Of a DNA stretch of 37,884 nt, positions 8,409 to 18,978 are shown in pieces. The DNA comes from Thermoleophilia bacterium (GTDB lineage: Bacteria; Actinomycetota; Thermoleophilia; BMS3ABIN01), in the NCBI GenBank assembly GCA_014859345.1, contig JACUUL010000017.1, forward strand, positions 1 to 37,884, written 5' to 3'. Within the stretch, counting starts at the first letter, position 1. Each line of letters starts with the position of its first letter. The translations under genes and the position numbers were made by a program. Under the pieces are notes generated by a model that was not told the DNA's origin, searched no databases, and saw only the letters and a list, made by a program, of their open reading frames with translations.

Positions 8409-8467
8409 CCGGAAAGGGTGCTTCTGGCCACGTTTGTAAACAGCTGTTGAGGTTGTTCCGGTTTTTT
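8409..8467 (+). terminator. Terminator-like hairpin upstream of clpB
   Basis: CCGGAA (8409-8414) pairs with TTCCGG (8456-8461) and is followed immediately by six T residues. The 41-base loop contains a further small palindrome (ACAGCTGT). It could end the short upstream transcript or act as an attenuator for clpB. Confidence 0.5.
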
Positions 8468-8569
8468 ATGTCTAAAAAAGGTGAATAAACAAGTTATGAC
8501 ACGATTCGGCCAGGCTAGCGTCACTTATCGTCCAGCCAGGGACAAGTAACAGGGAACGAATTTTAAACC

Positions 8570-11209
8570 ATGAATCCGGAAAAACTGACAATCAAGGCAC
8601 AGGAAGCGCTGGCAGCTTCGCAGAAGAAGGCCGAGGCGGCCGGCCAGCAGGCTATCGAGCCTGAGCATCTGCTCCTCTCCCTGCTCGAGCAGGGAGAGGG
8701 AATTGTCGTGCCCATATTGCAGAAGCTGGGAGCGGACCCGCAGTCGATCTCCGCCGAGCTGACCCGGGCAATCGCGTCCATGCCGAAGATTACAGGGGCT
8801 CCAGGGCAGCAGATCTACATCAGCAACACTCTCAATCAGGTGCTGGGCAAGGCCGGGGACCTTGCTGCGCAGCTCAAGGACGAGTATGTCAGCACCGAGC
8901 ATCTGCTTCTGTCCTCAGCGGAGATCGACAGCAAATCCGCCCAAATTTTAAAAGCCGCCGGTGCGACTTCCGAGCGCCTGCTCTCGGCGCTCATGGATGT
9001 GCGCGGCAGCCAGCGGGTCACAGATCCCAACCCGGAGGCCAAGTTCCAACCGCTGGAGCAGTACGGCCGCGACCTCACCGAGGAGGCCCGCCGGGACAAG
9101 CTGGACCCGGTGATCGGCCGCGACGACGAGATCCGCCGCGTCATCCAGGTGCTCTCCCGCCGCACCAAGAACAACCCTGTGCTCATCGGCGACCCCGGCG
9201 TGGGCAAGACGGCCCTGGTGGAGGGCCTGGCGCAGCGCATTGTCGACGGTGACGTGCCGGAAGGCCTGAAGGACAAGCGCGTCGTGGCGCTGGACATCGG
9301 CTCGCTGGTGGCAGGCTCGAAGTACCGGGGCGAATTCGAGGACCGGCTCAAGGCGGTGCTCAAGGAGATCCAGGATTCCGAAGGAAAGATCGTCATGTTC
9401 ATCGATGAGATGCATACGCTGGTGGGCGCCGGCGCCGCCGAGGGCTCCATCGATGCTTCCAACATGCTCAAGCCGATGCTGGCGCGCGGCGAACTCAGGG
9501 CGGTGGGCGCCACCACGCTCGATGAATATCGTAAATATGTGGAAAAGGACCCGGCGCTGGAGCGCCGCTTTCAGCCCGTTTATGTCGGCGAACCCACGGT
9601 GGAAGATACCATCGCGATTTTACGCGGGCTCAAGGAGCGCTACGAGGTGCACCACGGCGTTCGCATCCAGGACGCGGCGCTGGTGGCCGCGGCGGTGCTT
9701 TCCGACCGCTACATCACCGACCGCTACCTGCCGGACAAGGCCATCGACCTCGTCGACGAATCCAGCTCCCGGCTGCGCATCGAGATCGACAGCCTCCCCA
9801 CCGAGATCGACGTTGTCGACCGCCGCATCAAGAAGCTGGAGATCGAGGACCGGGCGCTCAGGAAGGAGAAGGACAAGGCTTCGAAGGAGCGCCGGGCCAA
9901 GGTTAAGGAAGAGCTCGCCCAGCTCAAGGAAGAGGTCAACCGCATGAAGGCGCACTGGACCAACGAGAAGGAGTCGATCCAGAAGATCCGGGCGCTCAAG
10001 ACGGAGCTTGAAGAGACCAAGACGGCGGCCGAGCGCGCCGAGCGCGAGGGCGACCTGCAGAAGGCCGCCGAGCTGCGCTACGGCCGGACGGTAGAGCTGA
10101 GCGGGGAGATCGAGAAGGAGAACCAGCGCCTCGCCGAGCTGCAGAAGGACCTGAAGATGCTCAAGGAAGAGGTGGACGAGGAGGACGTCGCCGAGGTGGT
10201 AAGCAAGTGGACCGGCATCCCGGTTTCAAAGCTCATCGAGGGAGAGGTGGAGAAGCTCATCCACATGGAGGAGCGCCTGCACGAGAGGGTCATCGGCCAG
10301 GACGAGGCCATCGCTGCAGTGTCCAACGCCATGCGGCGGGCGCGTGCAGGCCTGAGCCTGCCAAACCGGCCCTACGGCTCGTTCATCTTCCTGGGCCCCA
10401 CGGGGGTAGGCAAGACCGAGCTGGCCAAGGCGCTGGCGGAATTCATGTTCGACGACGAGCACGCCATGGTGCGCATCGATATGTCGGAGTTTCAGGAGAA
10501 GCACACGGTGTCGCGCCTGATCGGCGCCCCGCCGGGCTACGTGGGCTACGAGGAGGGCGGCTACCTTACCGAGGCGGTCAGGCGACGGCCCTACACGGTG
10601 ATTCTCATGGACGAGATCGAGAAGGCCCACCCCGAGGTGTTCAACGTGCTGCTGCAGATCATGGACGAGGGCAGGCTCACCGACGGCCACGGCCGCACGG
10701 TGGATTTCAAGAACGCCGTCATCATCATGACCTCCAATATCGGCTCACAGCACATCACCGAGCTGGGCGCCGGCAAGGAGGCCGAGGAAGAGATGGACCG
10801 GCGGGTAAGCGAGGCCATGAAAGCCCACTTCAAGCCGGAGTTTTTAAACCGCGTGGACGACATCATTATCTTCCACCGCTTAAGCGAGGAGCAGCTCAGG
10901 GAGATCGTGGATATCCAGGTGCGCGGCATGAGCCGCATGCTTCAGGACCGCGGCGTGGGCATCACCCTCACCGGCGCGGCCAGGGACTACCTGTCCCGCG
11001 AGGGCTACGACCCCGCCAACGGCGCCCGGCCGCTAAAGCGGCTCATCCAGAAGGAGATCCAGGACGTGCTGGCGCTCAAGCTGCTTACCGGCGAGATTAA
11101 GGAGGGGCAGACGGTGGAGGTGGACGCGCACGACCTCGGACTCTCGTTTAAGGCCGTGACCGCGCCGGAGATGGTGGAGGAGGCAGCCGAGGTCAGCGAG
11201 AGGGCCTGA
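8570..11209 (+). CDS. clpB: ATP-dependent disaggregase ClpB
   Basis: 879 residues, full length for ClpB. The N-terminal substrate domain (1-150) starts [17 protein letters not shown]. The first AAA+ module has Walker A GDPGVGKT (about 205). The long coiled-coil M domain (about 410-530, rich in Lys/Glu/Arg) distinguishes ClpB from ClpA/ClpC. The second AAA+ module has GPTGVGKT (about 605), the pore loop GYVGYEEGG, Walker [12 protein letters not shown] and the sensor MTSNIGS. With DnaK it dissolves protein aggregates after heat or oxidative stress. The ribosome site is weak (CAGGGAA about 15 bases before the ATG), which adds interest to the long leader. Confidence 0.98.
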   Translation: MNPEKLTIKAQEALAASQKKAEAAGQQAIEPEHLLLSLLEQGEGIVVPILQKLGADPQSISAELTRAIASMPKITGAPGQQIYISNTLNQVLGKAGDLAAQLKDEYVSTEHLLLSSAEIDSKSAQILKAAGATSERLLSALMDVRGSQRVTDPNPEAKFQPLEQYGRDLTEEARRDKLDPVIGRDDEIRRVIQVLSRRTKNNPVLIGDPGVGKTALVEGLAQRIVDGDVPEGLKDKRVVALDIGSLVAGSKYRGEFEDRLKAVLKEIQDSEGKIVMFIDEMHTLVGAGAAEGSIDASNMLKPMLARGELRAVGATTLDEYRKYVEKDPALERRFQPVYVGEPTVEDTIAILRGLKERYEVHHGVRIQDAALVAAAVLSDRYITDRYLPDKAIDLVDESSSRLRIEIDSLPTEIDVVDRRIKKLEIEDRALRKEKDKASKERRAKVKEELAQLKEEVNRMKAHWTNEKESIQKIRALKTELEETKTAAERAEREGDLQKAAELRYGRTVELSGEIEKENQRLAELQKDLKMLKEEVDEEDVAEVVSKWTGIPVSKLIEGEVEKLIHMEERLHERVIGQDEAIAAVSNAMRRARAGLSLPNRPYGSFIFLGPTGVGKTELAKALAEFMFDDEHAMVRIDMSEFQEKHTVSRLIGAPPGYVGYEEGGYLTEAVRRRPYTVILMDEIEKAHPEVFNVLLQIMDEGRLTDGHGRTVDFKNAVIIMTSNIGSQHITELGAGKEAEEEMDRRVSEAMKAHFKPEFLNRVDDIIIFHRLSEEQLREIVDIQVRGMSRMLQDRGVGITLTGAARDYLSREGYDPANGARPLKRLIQKEIQDVLALKLLTGEIKEGQTVEVDAHDLGLSFKAVTAPEMVEEAAEVSERA

Positions 11210-11292
11210 GCCGGACTATTTAAATCCATGCCCTTGCCGCTGTTCGTCACCACCGGGGGCCCCCGTTTGTGTTGACAGAACAATTGGTCTGA

Positions 11293-11448
11293 GTGTTATC
11301 AGCCCGCGGTCTTCCCAAACGATCCTGGGTCAAGATAAGCCAGATCAGGACGCTGTCTGTCAGGAGAATCGGCAGGAAGTTGGGGCGGGCCTCCGCGAAG
11401 GAGATCGACCGGGTCGTCGATGGGCTCAAAGAGATTGTATCAGGTTAG
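11293..11448 (+). pseudogene. mazF: mazF toxin 3' fragment
   Basis: The frame carries GLPKRSWVKISQIRTLSV followed by RIGRKLGRAS, then a short alpha-helical tail to TAG. This is the C-terminal third of a MazF/PemK-family mRNA interferase. A TGA at 11290-11292 lies just upstream in frame and no N-terminal half (start region or catalytic Arg/Thr block) can be found, nor an antitoxin gene. It is a decayed toxin-antitoxin module. Confidence 0.75.
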
Positions 11449-11647
11449 CTGTTTCGTTCTGTGCGGTACAGGAACCGCAAAAGGAACCGCGTACACAGAG
11501 GTTTTTTCGCTACAGGAGCAAATCACGAAGGCCACCGGCAGGAGATTCCCGCCCAAGGTCAGCTCGACTGATGACTGGCTGACATTCACTGCCGCAAGCG
11601 CACCGGCGGTAACGGAAGAAGATGTCGCGGATGTCAGAGAATCCTGA
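11449..11647 (+). other. Unassigned short open frame
   Basis: A 75-codon frame overlapping the mazF remnant (11420-11647) continues to 11647, ending APAVTEEDVADVRES. Its later half has a plausible protein-like composition, but I recognise no family and see no start signal. It may be debris from the same decayed module. Confidence 0.2.
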
Positions 11648-11673
11648 TTTTGCCTGTTATTATGCCGCAGGAT

Positions 11674-11706
11674 ACGAGCGGCCCGGATAGATTCCGGGCC
11701 GCTCGT
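11674..11706. terminator. Bidirectional hairpin terminator
   Basis: A perfect 13-base stem (ACGAGCGGCCCGG with CCGGGCCGCTCGT) encloses a 7-base loop. It lies about 50 bases after the csbD-like stop (- strand), where it probably ends that transcript. No long T run follows on either side. Confidence 0.7.
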
Positions 11707-11755
11707 ACGTTTGAGCAAGATTGGCCTCTGAACGCCGGCCTGCCTCATGCCTCCG

Positions 11756-11971
11756 TCAGGCGGCTTCGTGCTTTTTCCTGTATTCCAGGATGCGGTTGTC
11801 AACTTCGGTTTCCGCTTCCTTTTTGTTCCAGCCATATTTCTCCTGCAGCTTGCCTACGAGGGAATCCTTTTTCCCGCCAATCTCATCCCACTCGTCATCG
11901 GTTATGTCACCCCACCATTCTCTTGCCTGGCCCCTCATCTGTTTCCATTTTCCTTTGAGAATGTCATCCAT
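11756..11971 (-). CDS. CsbD-like general stress protein
   Basis: 71 residues from ATG 11971, with an excellent GGAGGAGG seven bases ahead. It carries the CsbD-family pattern: LKGKWKQMRGQAREWWGDIT, then a GGKKDSLVGKLQEKYGW repeat-like segment and a charged tail. These small hydrophilic proteins are induced by general stress in many bacteria (sigma-B in Bacillus), and their mechanism is unknown. The gene is monocistronic with its own terminator. Confidence 0.88.
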   Translation of the reverse strand: MDDILKGKWKQMRGQAREWWGDITDDEWDEIGGKKDSLVGKLQEKYGWNKKEAETEVDNRILEYRKKHEAA

Positions 11972-12245
11972 TTTTTCCTCCTCCAGTAGCGCTCTTCCTC
12001 ATCAGGATCAGCGGTATGGCTGCGTACTGTGCATTTTTTCCTCACGCCAACCTATTTAAACGTGTCATATCAGATAGCACCGGGAGGACGGAGTGTAATC
12101 GTTTGGCGGCTGCCCCTGGACACCGCGGCGGACAGAAAGCGCGCAGGGCAGTTTTGATCCCGTCGCTGATCCGGCCATTCCTGCGGCCCGATGAACATCA
12201 ACGGCTGTCTCCGATTTCAGTCTTTGTGAGCTTTGTTCCCGGTTT

Positions 12246-12842
12246 TCAGCCGACCCAGGTCCTAACCGCCTGGTGCACGAACTCAACCGCGATGGCCGCC
12301 AGCAGGATTCCCATTACCCGGGTAAGCAGGTCCACGCCTGTATCTTTCAGCAGCCGCACCAGCTGCTCGGCCAGCGTCAGGGCGACCCAGACGACCACGA
12401 GCGCCCCCAGGATGCCGGCGGACACCAGCGATTTCGCGGCGGCGGTCTCGGCCTGGCTCATCAGCAGCATGGCGGCCACAACCGCTCCCGGTCCGCCCAG
12501 CAGGGGAGTCCCCAGCGGCACCAGGGCCACGTTGGCGCCGCGGGCCAGGCCTTCCTCCGCGTTGAGCCTTCCCTTCATCATGTCCAGGGCAACTATACCC
12601 AGCAAAATGCCGCCCGCCACCATCAGGCTCTCCACCGAGATGCCCAGGTAATCGAGTATATAGCGGCCGAAGAAGGCGAAAAAGAAAATAACCGCGGCGG
12701 CGGCCAGCACCGCCTGGACGGCGAACCGGCGGCGGCCGCGTTCCTCGTACCGGGTGAGGATCAGGAAAACAGGCGTGTTTCCAACCGGGTCGATGATCAC
12801 GACCAGAGTGATAAAAGTGGTGATTAGAAGTTTCCAGTCCAT
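12246..12842 (-). CDS. MarC-family integral membrane protein
   Basis: 198 residues from ATG 12842, preferred over the in-frame TTG nine bases earlier because GCAGGA precedes it. It has six predicted membrane segments, and the N-terminal block FITLVVIIDPVGNTPVFL is the family hallmark. The middle pair is marked by GGPGAV (about 120). The family (MarC/SnatA) was once linked to antibiotic resistance and in some members to amino-acid export; the substrate here is unknown. No gene is obvious in the 270 bases separating it from the csbD-like gene. Confidence 0.88.
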   Translation of the reverse strand: MDWKLLITTFITLVVIIDPVGNTPVFLILTRYEERGRRRFAVQAVLAAAAVIFFFAFFGRYILDYLGISVESLMVAGGILLGIVALDMMKGRLNAEEGLARGANVALVPLGTPLLGGPGAVVAAMLLMSQAETAAAKSLVSAGILGALVVVWVALTLAEQLVRLLKDTGVDLLTRVMGILLAAIAVEFVHQAVRTWVG

Positions 12843-13042
12843 GCCAGCCAAATCCTGCCGTTCACAATAAAGGTTCTGTCGCCGGAAGTTTTCCCCTTTT
12901 TCTTATAACTGGAATCTCTTTGTCTGCACTTGAACACAGGTTTATGCTGCAACGGCCAGAATTCCCGGCTGCCGCCCGTAAAATTCCGTATCTCCATTTC
13001 TCATGCTTGCAAAAAAACCTTGAAACAATCATCACAAAGGGG

Positions 13043-13071
13043 TTGCATTGGATTATGGCTGATGTTATAGT
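13043..13071 (+). promoter_or_regulatory. Promoter for the 3D-domain protein
   Basis: TTGCAT (13043-13048), a 17-base spacer and TATAGT (13066-13071). It is the only good promoter in the 12852-13174 gap, which otherwise holds no gene I can support, and would give a leader of 100 bases or more. Confidence 0.55.
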
Positions 13072-13174
13072 CCCAACTCGGTCGGGTCCAGAGCCTTGCT
13101 TTTGTTATAAGTGGGGCAAATAGTGCGAATTGCAGCATTTTCTGGAATCCGATGTCTTTGTTTAAAGGTAAAAA

Positions 13175-14287
13175 ATGCCTCGTGGTGGGGGATCGGCACC
13201 TTCCCGGGCAAATGTCAAGCTCACATTGGAGGAAGTTATTTTTACAGTATTCCTTGAACAGATAGGAAAACTGAAATCAACTTTCCTGGCCAAGCTTCTT
13301 CTTTTTCTTCCCGTAATTCCCCTTTCACTCCTAATTATCTCCTCCGCGGCGGCTACGCCCGCCGGAGAGCTGGATGGCCAGATCAGCGGCCTCGAGGCGC
13401 GCTCCGGCGTGCTCGACGACAGCTACCGCCAGGCGCTCGCCGACATGGTAGCTGTCGACAGCGAGGTCAACCACCATACCGCTTCAATCCAGCAAGCCGG
13501 CCAGCGCCGTGAAGAAGTCCAGGCCGAACTCGAGTCTGAAGAGCAGTATCTCGAAGAAGTCCAGGCTCAACTGGCCCGCCAGCAGAGCCTGCTGGAAAAG
13601 AGGCTCCAGGGCGCCTACAAGAGCGACGAAATGGGGTTTCTGGCTGTCGTCATGAGCGCCGGTGATTTCAGCGATTTTCTGAACCGGATGGATCTGATAA
13701 GCCTGATAGCGGAGGAAGACCGTAGGCTGATTCTATCCATTGAGGAGTCCCGGACAGCCGTGGAAGCAAGGCTGGTCTCTCTCTCGGATAAAAAGCAGGA
13801 GCTGGCGTCACTTATCGAAGAGTTGGGTTCGGCGCAGGACAGCCTCCTTGCTGCGCAGGCTGAGCAGCAGCGGGTCGTCTCCGGTATAGAGGCGCAGATG
13901 CGGGATAACCAGGATCAGCTGGCTCAGCTGCAGACGGAAGCGGCGGCGATTCAGTCAAGAATGAGCCAGATCCAGAGCAATTCAGCGCCCTCCGGCGGCG
14001 GCGGAGGCTATGCTCCTCCCCCTTCAGGCGGCGGCACTCATAACATGACGGCCACCGCTTACTGCCTGCAGGGCACCACCGCCACAGGCATGCAGGCTGG
14101 CCGGGGCGTAATAGCGGTAGACCCGGGGGTTATTCGCCTGGGTAGCCGAGTGCATGTCTCCGGCTATGGCGATGCGATCGCCGCCGATACCGGCGGAGCC
14201 ATCAGGGGTAACAAGATCGATGTCTGGCTGCCCTGCGGCGAGGCGATCGCCTGGGGCGTGCGCACGGTGACTGTCACAGTTTATTAA
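13175..14287 (+). CDS. Exported coiled-coil / 3D-domain cell-wall protein
   Basis: Up to 370 residues. A signal peptide is formed by KSTFLAKLLLFLPVIPLSLL and an AAAT-type cleavage region (about 35-62). A long Glu/Gln/Ala-rich coiled coil (65-280) resembles the CwlO/PcsB-type N-terminal module. A Gly/Pro-rich linker (about 280-295) leads to a C-terminal 3D domain (so named for three conserved Asp): MTATAYC, VIAVDPGVIRLGSRVHVSGYG, AADTGGAIRGNKIDVW. Such domains occur in Rpf/MltA-type wall lytic enzymes. The start is uncertain: residues before the signal peptide look non-coding, and GGAGGAAG at about 13229 suggests initiation just downstream at a rare codon. It is likely secreted and active in peptidoglycan remodelling. 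Confidence 0.85.
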   Translation: MPRGGGSAPSRANVKLTLEEVIFTVFLEQIGKLKSTFLAKLLLFLPVIPLSLLIISSAAATPAGELDGQISGLEARSGVLDDSYRQALADMVAVDSEVNHHTASIQQAGQRREEVQAELESEEQYLEEVQAQLARQQSLLEKRLQGAYKSDEMGFLAVVMSAGDFSDFLNRMDLISLIAEEDRRLILSIEESRTAVEARLVSLSDKKQELASLIEELGSAQDSLLAAQAEQQRVVSGIEAQMRDNQDQLAQLQTEAAAIQSRMSQIQSNSAPSGGGGGYAPPPSGGGTHNMTATAYCLQGTTATGMQAGRGVIAVDPGVIRLGSRVHVSGYGDAIAADTGGAIRGNKIDVWLPCGEAIAWGVRTVTVTVY

Positions 14288-14431
14288 CATCGGTTGCCGC
14301 TCGGGTTCCCTGCTCGGCCGCTTTTTTTCCGTTCATCCCTGCCTGATCGTCTGTTCCGCCTTCCCGATCGCGTATCCCTGATGTCAGAATAGCTGCTGTA
14401 TGGTTTTTGGCCGGCATAACGGAGATATGAC

Positions 14432-15076
14432 GTGAAAGCGGAACCAGTGGAAAAACTTCATCGCTCCGCGCTGCTTAAAAAGGGCGTGCGGCTCGAATAC
14501 TTCACTGTCGGCTACAATGTCATCGAGGGTTTTATCGCCGTGGCGGCGGGCGTCGTTGCGGGCAGCATAGCGCTGGTGGGGTTCGGCCTGGACAGCTTCA
14601 TCGAAGTAGCCGCCGGAACCGCCGTGCTCTGGAGGCTGAAGCGGGAGCTCAAGCCCCGGTCCGGCGCGGCGGAGGCCGGCCACGAAGCCCGGGAAAAAAA
14701 GGCCCTGTTTATCGTGGGAATCACCTTTTTCGTTCTGGCTCTATACATACTGCTGGAAGCCGGGTATAACTTGATAACGGGACACGAGGCTGCCGAAAGC
14801 ATGCCAGGCATCGTGCTGGCGGCGGTTTCCCTGGTCATAATGCCGGCCCTGGCTTTTTTAAAACAGCGGACGGGCCGCGCGCTTGGCAGCAGGGCGCTGC
14901 AGGCCGATGCTGTCGAGACATGGATGTGTTCATATCTTTCGCTGGTGCTGCTGGCGGGTCTGGTGCTAAACGCGGCGCTGGGATGGTCCTGGGCCGATCC
15001 GGCCGCGGCGCTGGCCATGCTGCCGCTGGTGATCCGTGAGGGTTTCGAGGCAATCAGGGAGGCCAGGGAGGAATGA
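14432..15076 (+). CDS. Short cation diffusion facilitator-like transporter
   Basis: 214 residues from GTG 14432 with ACGGAG seven bases ahead. It has about five to six membrane segments and CDF-family blocks GSIALVGFGLDSFIEVAAG and ALQADAVETWMCSY. The metal-site pattern is atypical: the usual HxxxD of helix 2 appears as GFGLDSFIE and that of helix 5 as DAVETW. The cytoplasmic C-terminal domain of full-length CDF proteins is absent. It is followed after 10 bases by a canonical CDF gene, so the pair is probably co-transcribed. Substrate is unknown; divalent metals are likely. Confidence 0.82.
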   Translation: MKAEPVEKLHRSALLKKGVRLEYFTVGYNVIEGFIAVAAGVVAGSIALVGFGLDSFIEVAAGTAVLWRLKRELKPRSGAAEAGHEAREKKALFIVGITFFVLALYILLEAGYNLITGHEAAESMPGIVLAAVSLVIMPALAFLKQRTGRALGSRALQADAVETWMCSYLSLVLLAGLVLNAALGWSWADPAAALAMLPLVIREGFEAIREAREE

Positions 15077-15086
15077 GAGGAAGAAG

Positions 15087-16061
15087 ATGAGCAGCCACAA
15101 CCATGGCGGCCAGGCGGGCCATGCCGGTCATTCCCACGGTCTCAACCTGTCCCGTCGCCTTGGCATAGTGCCCGGCTTGATCGCCGGCATCGCGCTGAAT
15201 CTGGTCATCGTGGTTATCCAGATCATTGCCGGCATAATCGCCGGCAGCCTGGCCCTGATCAGCGACGCCCTGCATAGCGCCACGGACATCTCGGCGCTCG
15301 CCATCACCTGGTTCGCGCTGGCGCAGGCCAAAAAACCGCCCTCGGCCTTCAAGACATTCGGATATCACCGCACCGGCATCCTCACCGCGCTCGTCAATTC
15401 GCTGGTGCTGGTGCTGGTTACCCTGTGGATCTTCTACGAGGCATACCAGCGGTTACTGGATCCGCAGCCTGTCGGCGGAACACTCGTATTGATAGCCGCG
15501 ATCGTTGCCCTCGCAGCCAACCTGCTCATTGTCTATTTTCTGCACGGCAGGGCAGAAGAGGACCTCAATATCCGCAGCGCCGTGCTCCACCTGCTGGGCG
15601 ACGCCGCCGCGTCCGCTGCCGTGATCGTAGCGGGCCTTGTGATTATAATTACCGGATGGTACCCGGCCGACCCCCTGGTAAGCGTGCTTCTGGGTCTCGC
15701 GATCCTCTGGGGCGCCTGGCGGATCATCAGGGAGACACTGGAAATACTCCTGGAGGCGTCCCCCCGCACCGTGGATGTGGACAAGGCAGTCGAAGCGATG
15801 ATACGGGAAGAAGGCGTGCTGGGCGTCCACGACATGCACGTCTGGACCCTGGGCTCAGGCATCTACGCGCTCAGCTGCCACATCCTCATCGAGGACATCA
15901 GGGTGAGCGAGAGCAGCCGCATCATCAGGAATTTAAAACACATGCTCAGATGTGACTTCCATATCACCCACTCCACCATCGAGGTGGAATCTGTGTCGTG
16001 TAATGTCGAGGGGCCTTACTGCCAGATCAGCGACCACCATCTGATCGAACCCTGCGACTAA
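15087..16061 (+). CDS. CzcD-type cation diffusion facilitator
   Basis: 324 residues from ATG 15087 (GAGAGGAAGAAG upstream). A His-rich N-terminus (SSHNHGGQAGHAGHSHG) typical of zinc carriers precedes six membrane helices. The metal motifs are intact: LISDALHSATD in helix 2 and LHLLGDAAASA in helix 5 (HxxxD in each). The C-terminal cytoplasmic domain includes HDMHVWTLGSG and IRNLKHML. Members export zinc, cadmium or cobalt by proton antiport. The extreme C-terminus is Cys/His-rich (SCNVEGPYC, DHH). Confidence 0.94.
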   Translation: MSSHNHGGQAGHAGHSHGLNLSRRLGIVPGLIAGIALNLVIVVIQIIAGIIAGSLALISDALHSATDISALAITWFALAQAKKPPSAFKTFGYHRTGILTALVNSLVLVLVTLWIFYEAYQRLLDPQPVGGTLVLIAAIVALAANLLIVYFLHGRAEEDLNIRSAVLHLLGDAAASAAVIVAGLVIIITGWYPADPLVSVLLGLAILWGAWRIIRETLEILLEASPRTVDVDKAVEAMIREEGVLGVHDMHVWTLGSGIYALSCHILIEDIRVSESSRIIRNLKHMLRCDFHITHSTIEVESVSCNVEGPYCQISDHHLIEPCD

Positions 16062-16129
16062 GCGCGAGAGCCGGCTTCCGGCGCCGGGCGGAGGCCTGAA
16101 TCTGCCGGTTGTGATAAAATTAACGAAGC

Positions 16130-16666
16130 ATGGCTGTCAAGAAGAAAAAGTCTCGAAACAATAAGCGGAAAGAATCCTCCCAGAAAAGCAATTCCCGCCG
16201 GCCCTCCGGGTTTCTGCTGGCCATATTGATCATCGCGATCGTAGGCCTGGGCGCGGGAATCACGGCAGCCGTCATGGCAAGCAGCGGCGGCAACGGCGGC
16301 TCGGACGGATCCGGCATCAAGATTCCTGATTACGCCTATTCCCCCCAGGCGCCCAAGGGAGCGGACAAGGCCTACCAGTTCGCGGTTGACCATCCTGAAT
16401 ACCTGGCGGCAGTGCCCTGCTACTGCGGGTGCGGCGACGATCGTTTTGGCCATGTCAGCAATCTGGATTGTTTCGTGAAGTCGAGGAATGGCGACGATGT
16501 GCTGTACGACGACCATGCCTTCGGCTGACCCTTATGAGTGGATATCGCGCTGGACGTGATCCGGCTGAAGGATAATGGCAAGGATATAAAGGAGATCCGG
16601 GAGTGGATCGAAGAGGAGTATTCGAAGCTGGGATATCCAGCGACTGACACGCCTCCGGTGGAGTAG
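16130..16666 (+). CDS. PCYCGC-motif protein with predicted UxxU selenocysteines
   Basis: 178 residues if two in-frame TGA codons are read through. Residues 1-22 are Lys/Arg-rich, a single membrane anchor follows (about 27-48), then the soluble domain carries VPCYCGCGDDRFGHVSNLDC, the hallmark of the PCYCGC-motif family. The frame meets TGA at 16526-16528 (codon 133) and 16535-16537 (codon 136) and continues as VDIALDVIRLKDNGKDIKEI and a normal family C-terminus to TAG. In relatives both positions are Cys, in a DDH...CxxC context. Both TGAs therefore fall exactly on a CxxC pair, making UxxU. A hairpin at 16540-16562 could serve as a SECIS element. A TAAAAT box nine bases before the ATG suggests a leaderless mRNA. 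The family function is unknown; a thiol/selenol redox or metal-handling role is inferred. Confidence 0.82.
16540..16562 (+). promoter_or_regulatory. Candidate bacterial SECIS hairpin
   Basis: GGAT pairs with ATCC at the base, then A-T, a bulged T (16545) and C-G, G-C pairs close a 7-base loop CGCTGGA (16548-16554); G16558 is also bulged. A bulged U below a two-pair mini-stem and a G-containing apical loop is the layout recognised by SelB in E. coli. The loop starts 20 bases after the first TGA and 11 after the second. The folding is by eye. Confidence 0.45.
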
Positions 16667-16691
16667 GCAAACAACTCCTTGAGATAAGAAG

Positions 16692-16711
16692 GCCCCCGGT
16701 CCGGGGGCTTT
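16692..16711. terminator. Terminator shared by the PCYCGC gene and ligA
   Basis: GCCCCC (16692-16697) pairs with GGGGGC (16703-16708), followed by TTTT on the + strand. It lies 25 bases past the TAG of the selenoprotein candidate and at the very end of convergent ligA, so it serves the + transcript and possibly both. Confidence 0.75.
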
Positions 16712-18820
<2,109 letters not shown>

Positions 18821-18978
18821 CTACCCCATCCCCGCCTGGTCGCGTCCTGAAATCCGGGGGAGGAGGGCTTTCTCCGCGAGAAATGCGGAGACATGATTCC
18901 TTCAGGTTTGATCCATCAGCAAGCCGTTGGAAATGAGGTTCGTGCGCCCGAATTCCCGACCGTGTTGCCCCTGAATGT

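Larger units (their letters stand above)
7661..8569. other. Long intergenic region before clpB
   Basis: About 900 bases with no recognised gene. It holds the TTGACA/TAAAAT promoter (7834), the small TTG-initiated frame (7912-8064), a second short frame beginning at ATG 8177 with GAGGTGAGG just ahead (69 codons, no known family), and a terminator-like hairpin at 8409-8467. The arrangement suggests a regulated leader or an undescribed small transcript rather than spacer. Confidence 0.4.

Noticed and set aside
7800-8569. HspR (HAIR) or HrcA (CIRCE) operator for clpB
   Set aside because: Neither CTTGAGT-N7-ACTCAAG nor TTAGCACTC-N9-GAGTGCTAA, nor a close variant, is visible.
8570-11209. Several long open frames on both strands within clpB and within the transporter and kinase genes
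   Set aside because: They are shadows of the real genes caused by GC-rich codon bias, with Arg/Pro/Ser-rich products and no start signals.
12920-13123. 67-codon open frame before the 3D-domain gene
   Set aside because: It crosses the likely promoter, lacks a ribosome site and resembles no family.
13071-13230. c-di-AMP (ydaO-type) riboswitch ahead of the 3D-domain wall protein
   Set aside because: Such riboswitches precede similar wall-enzyme genes in actinobacteria, but I cannot find the conserved ydaO core strings here.
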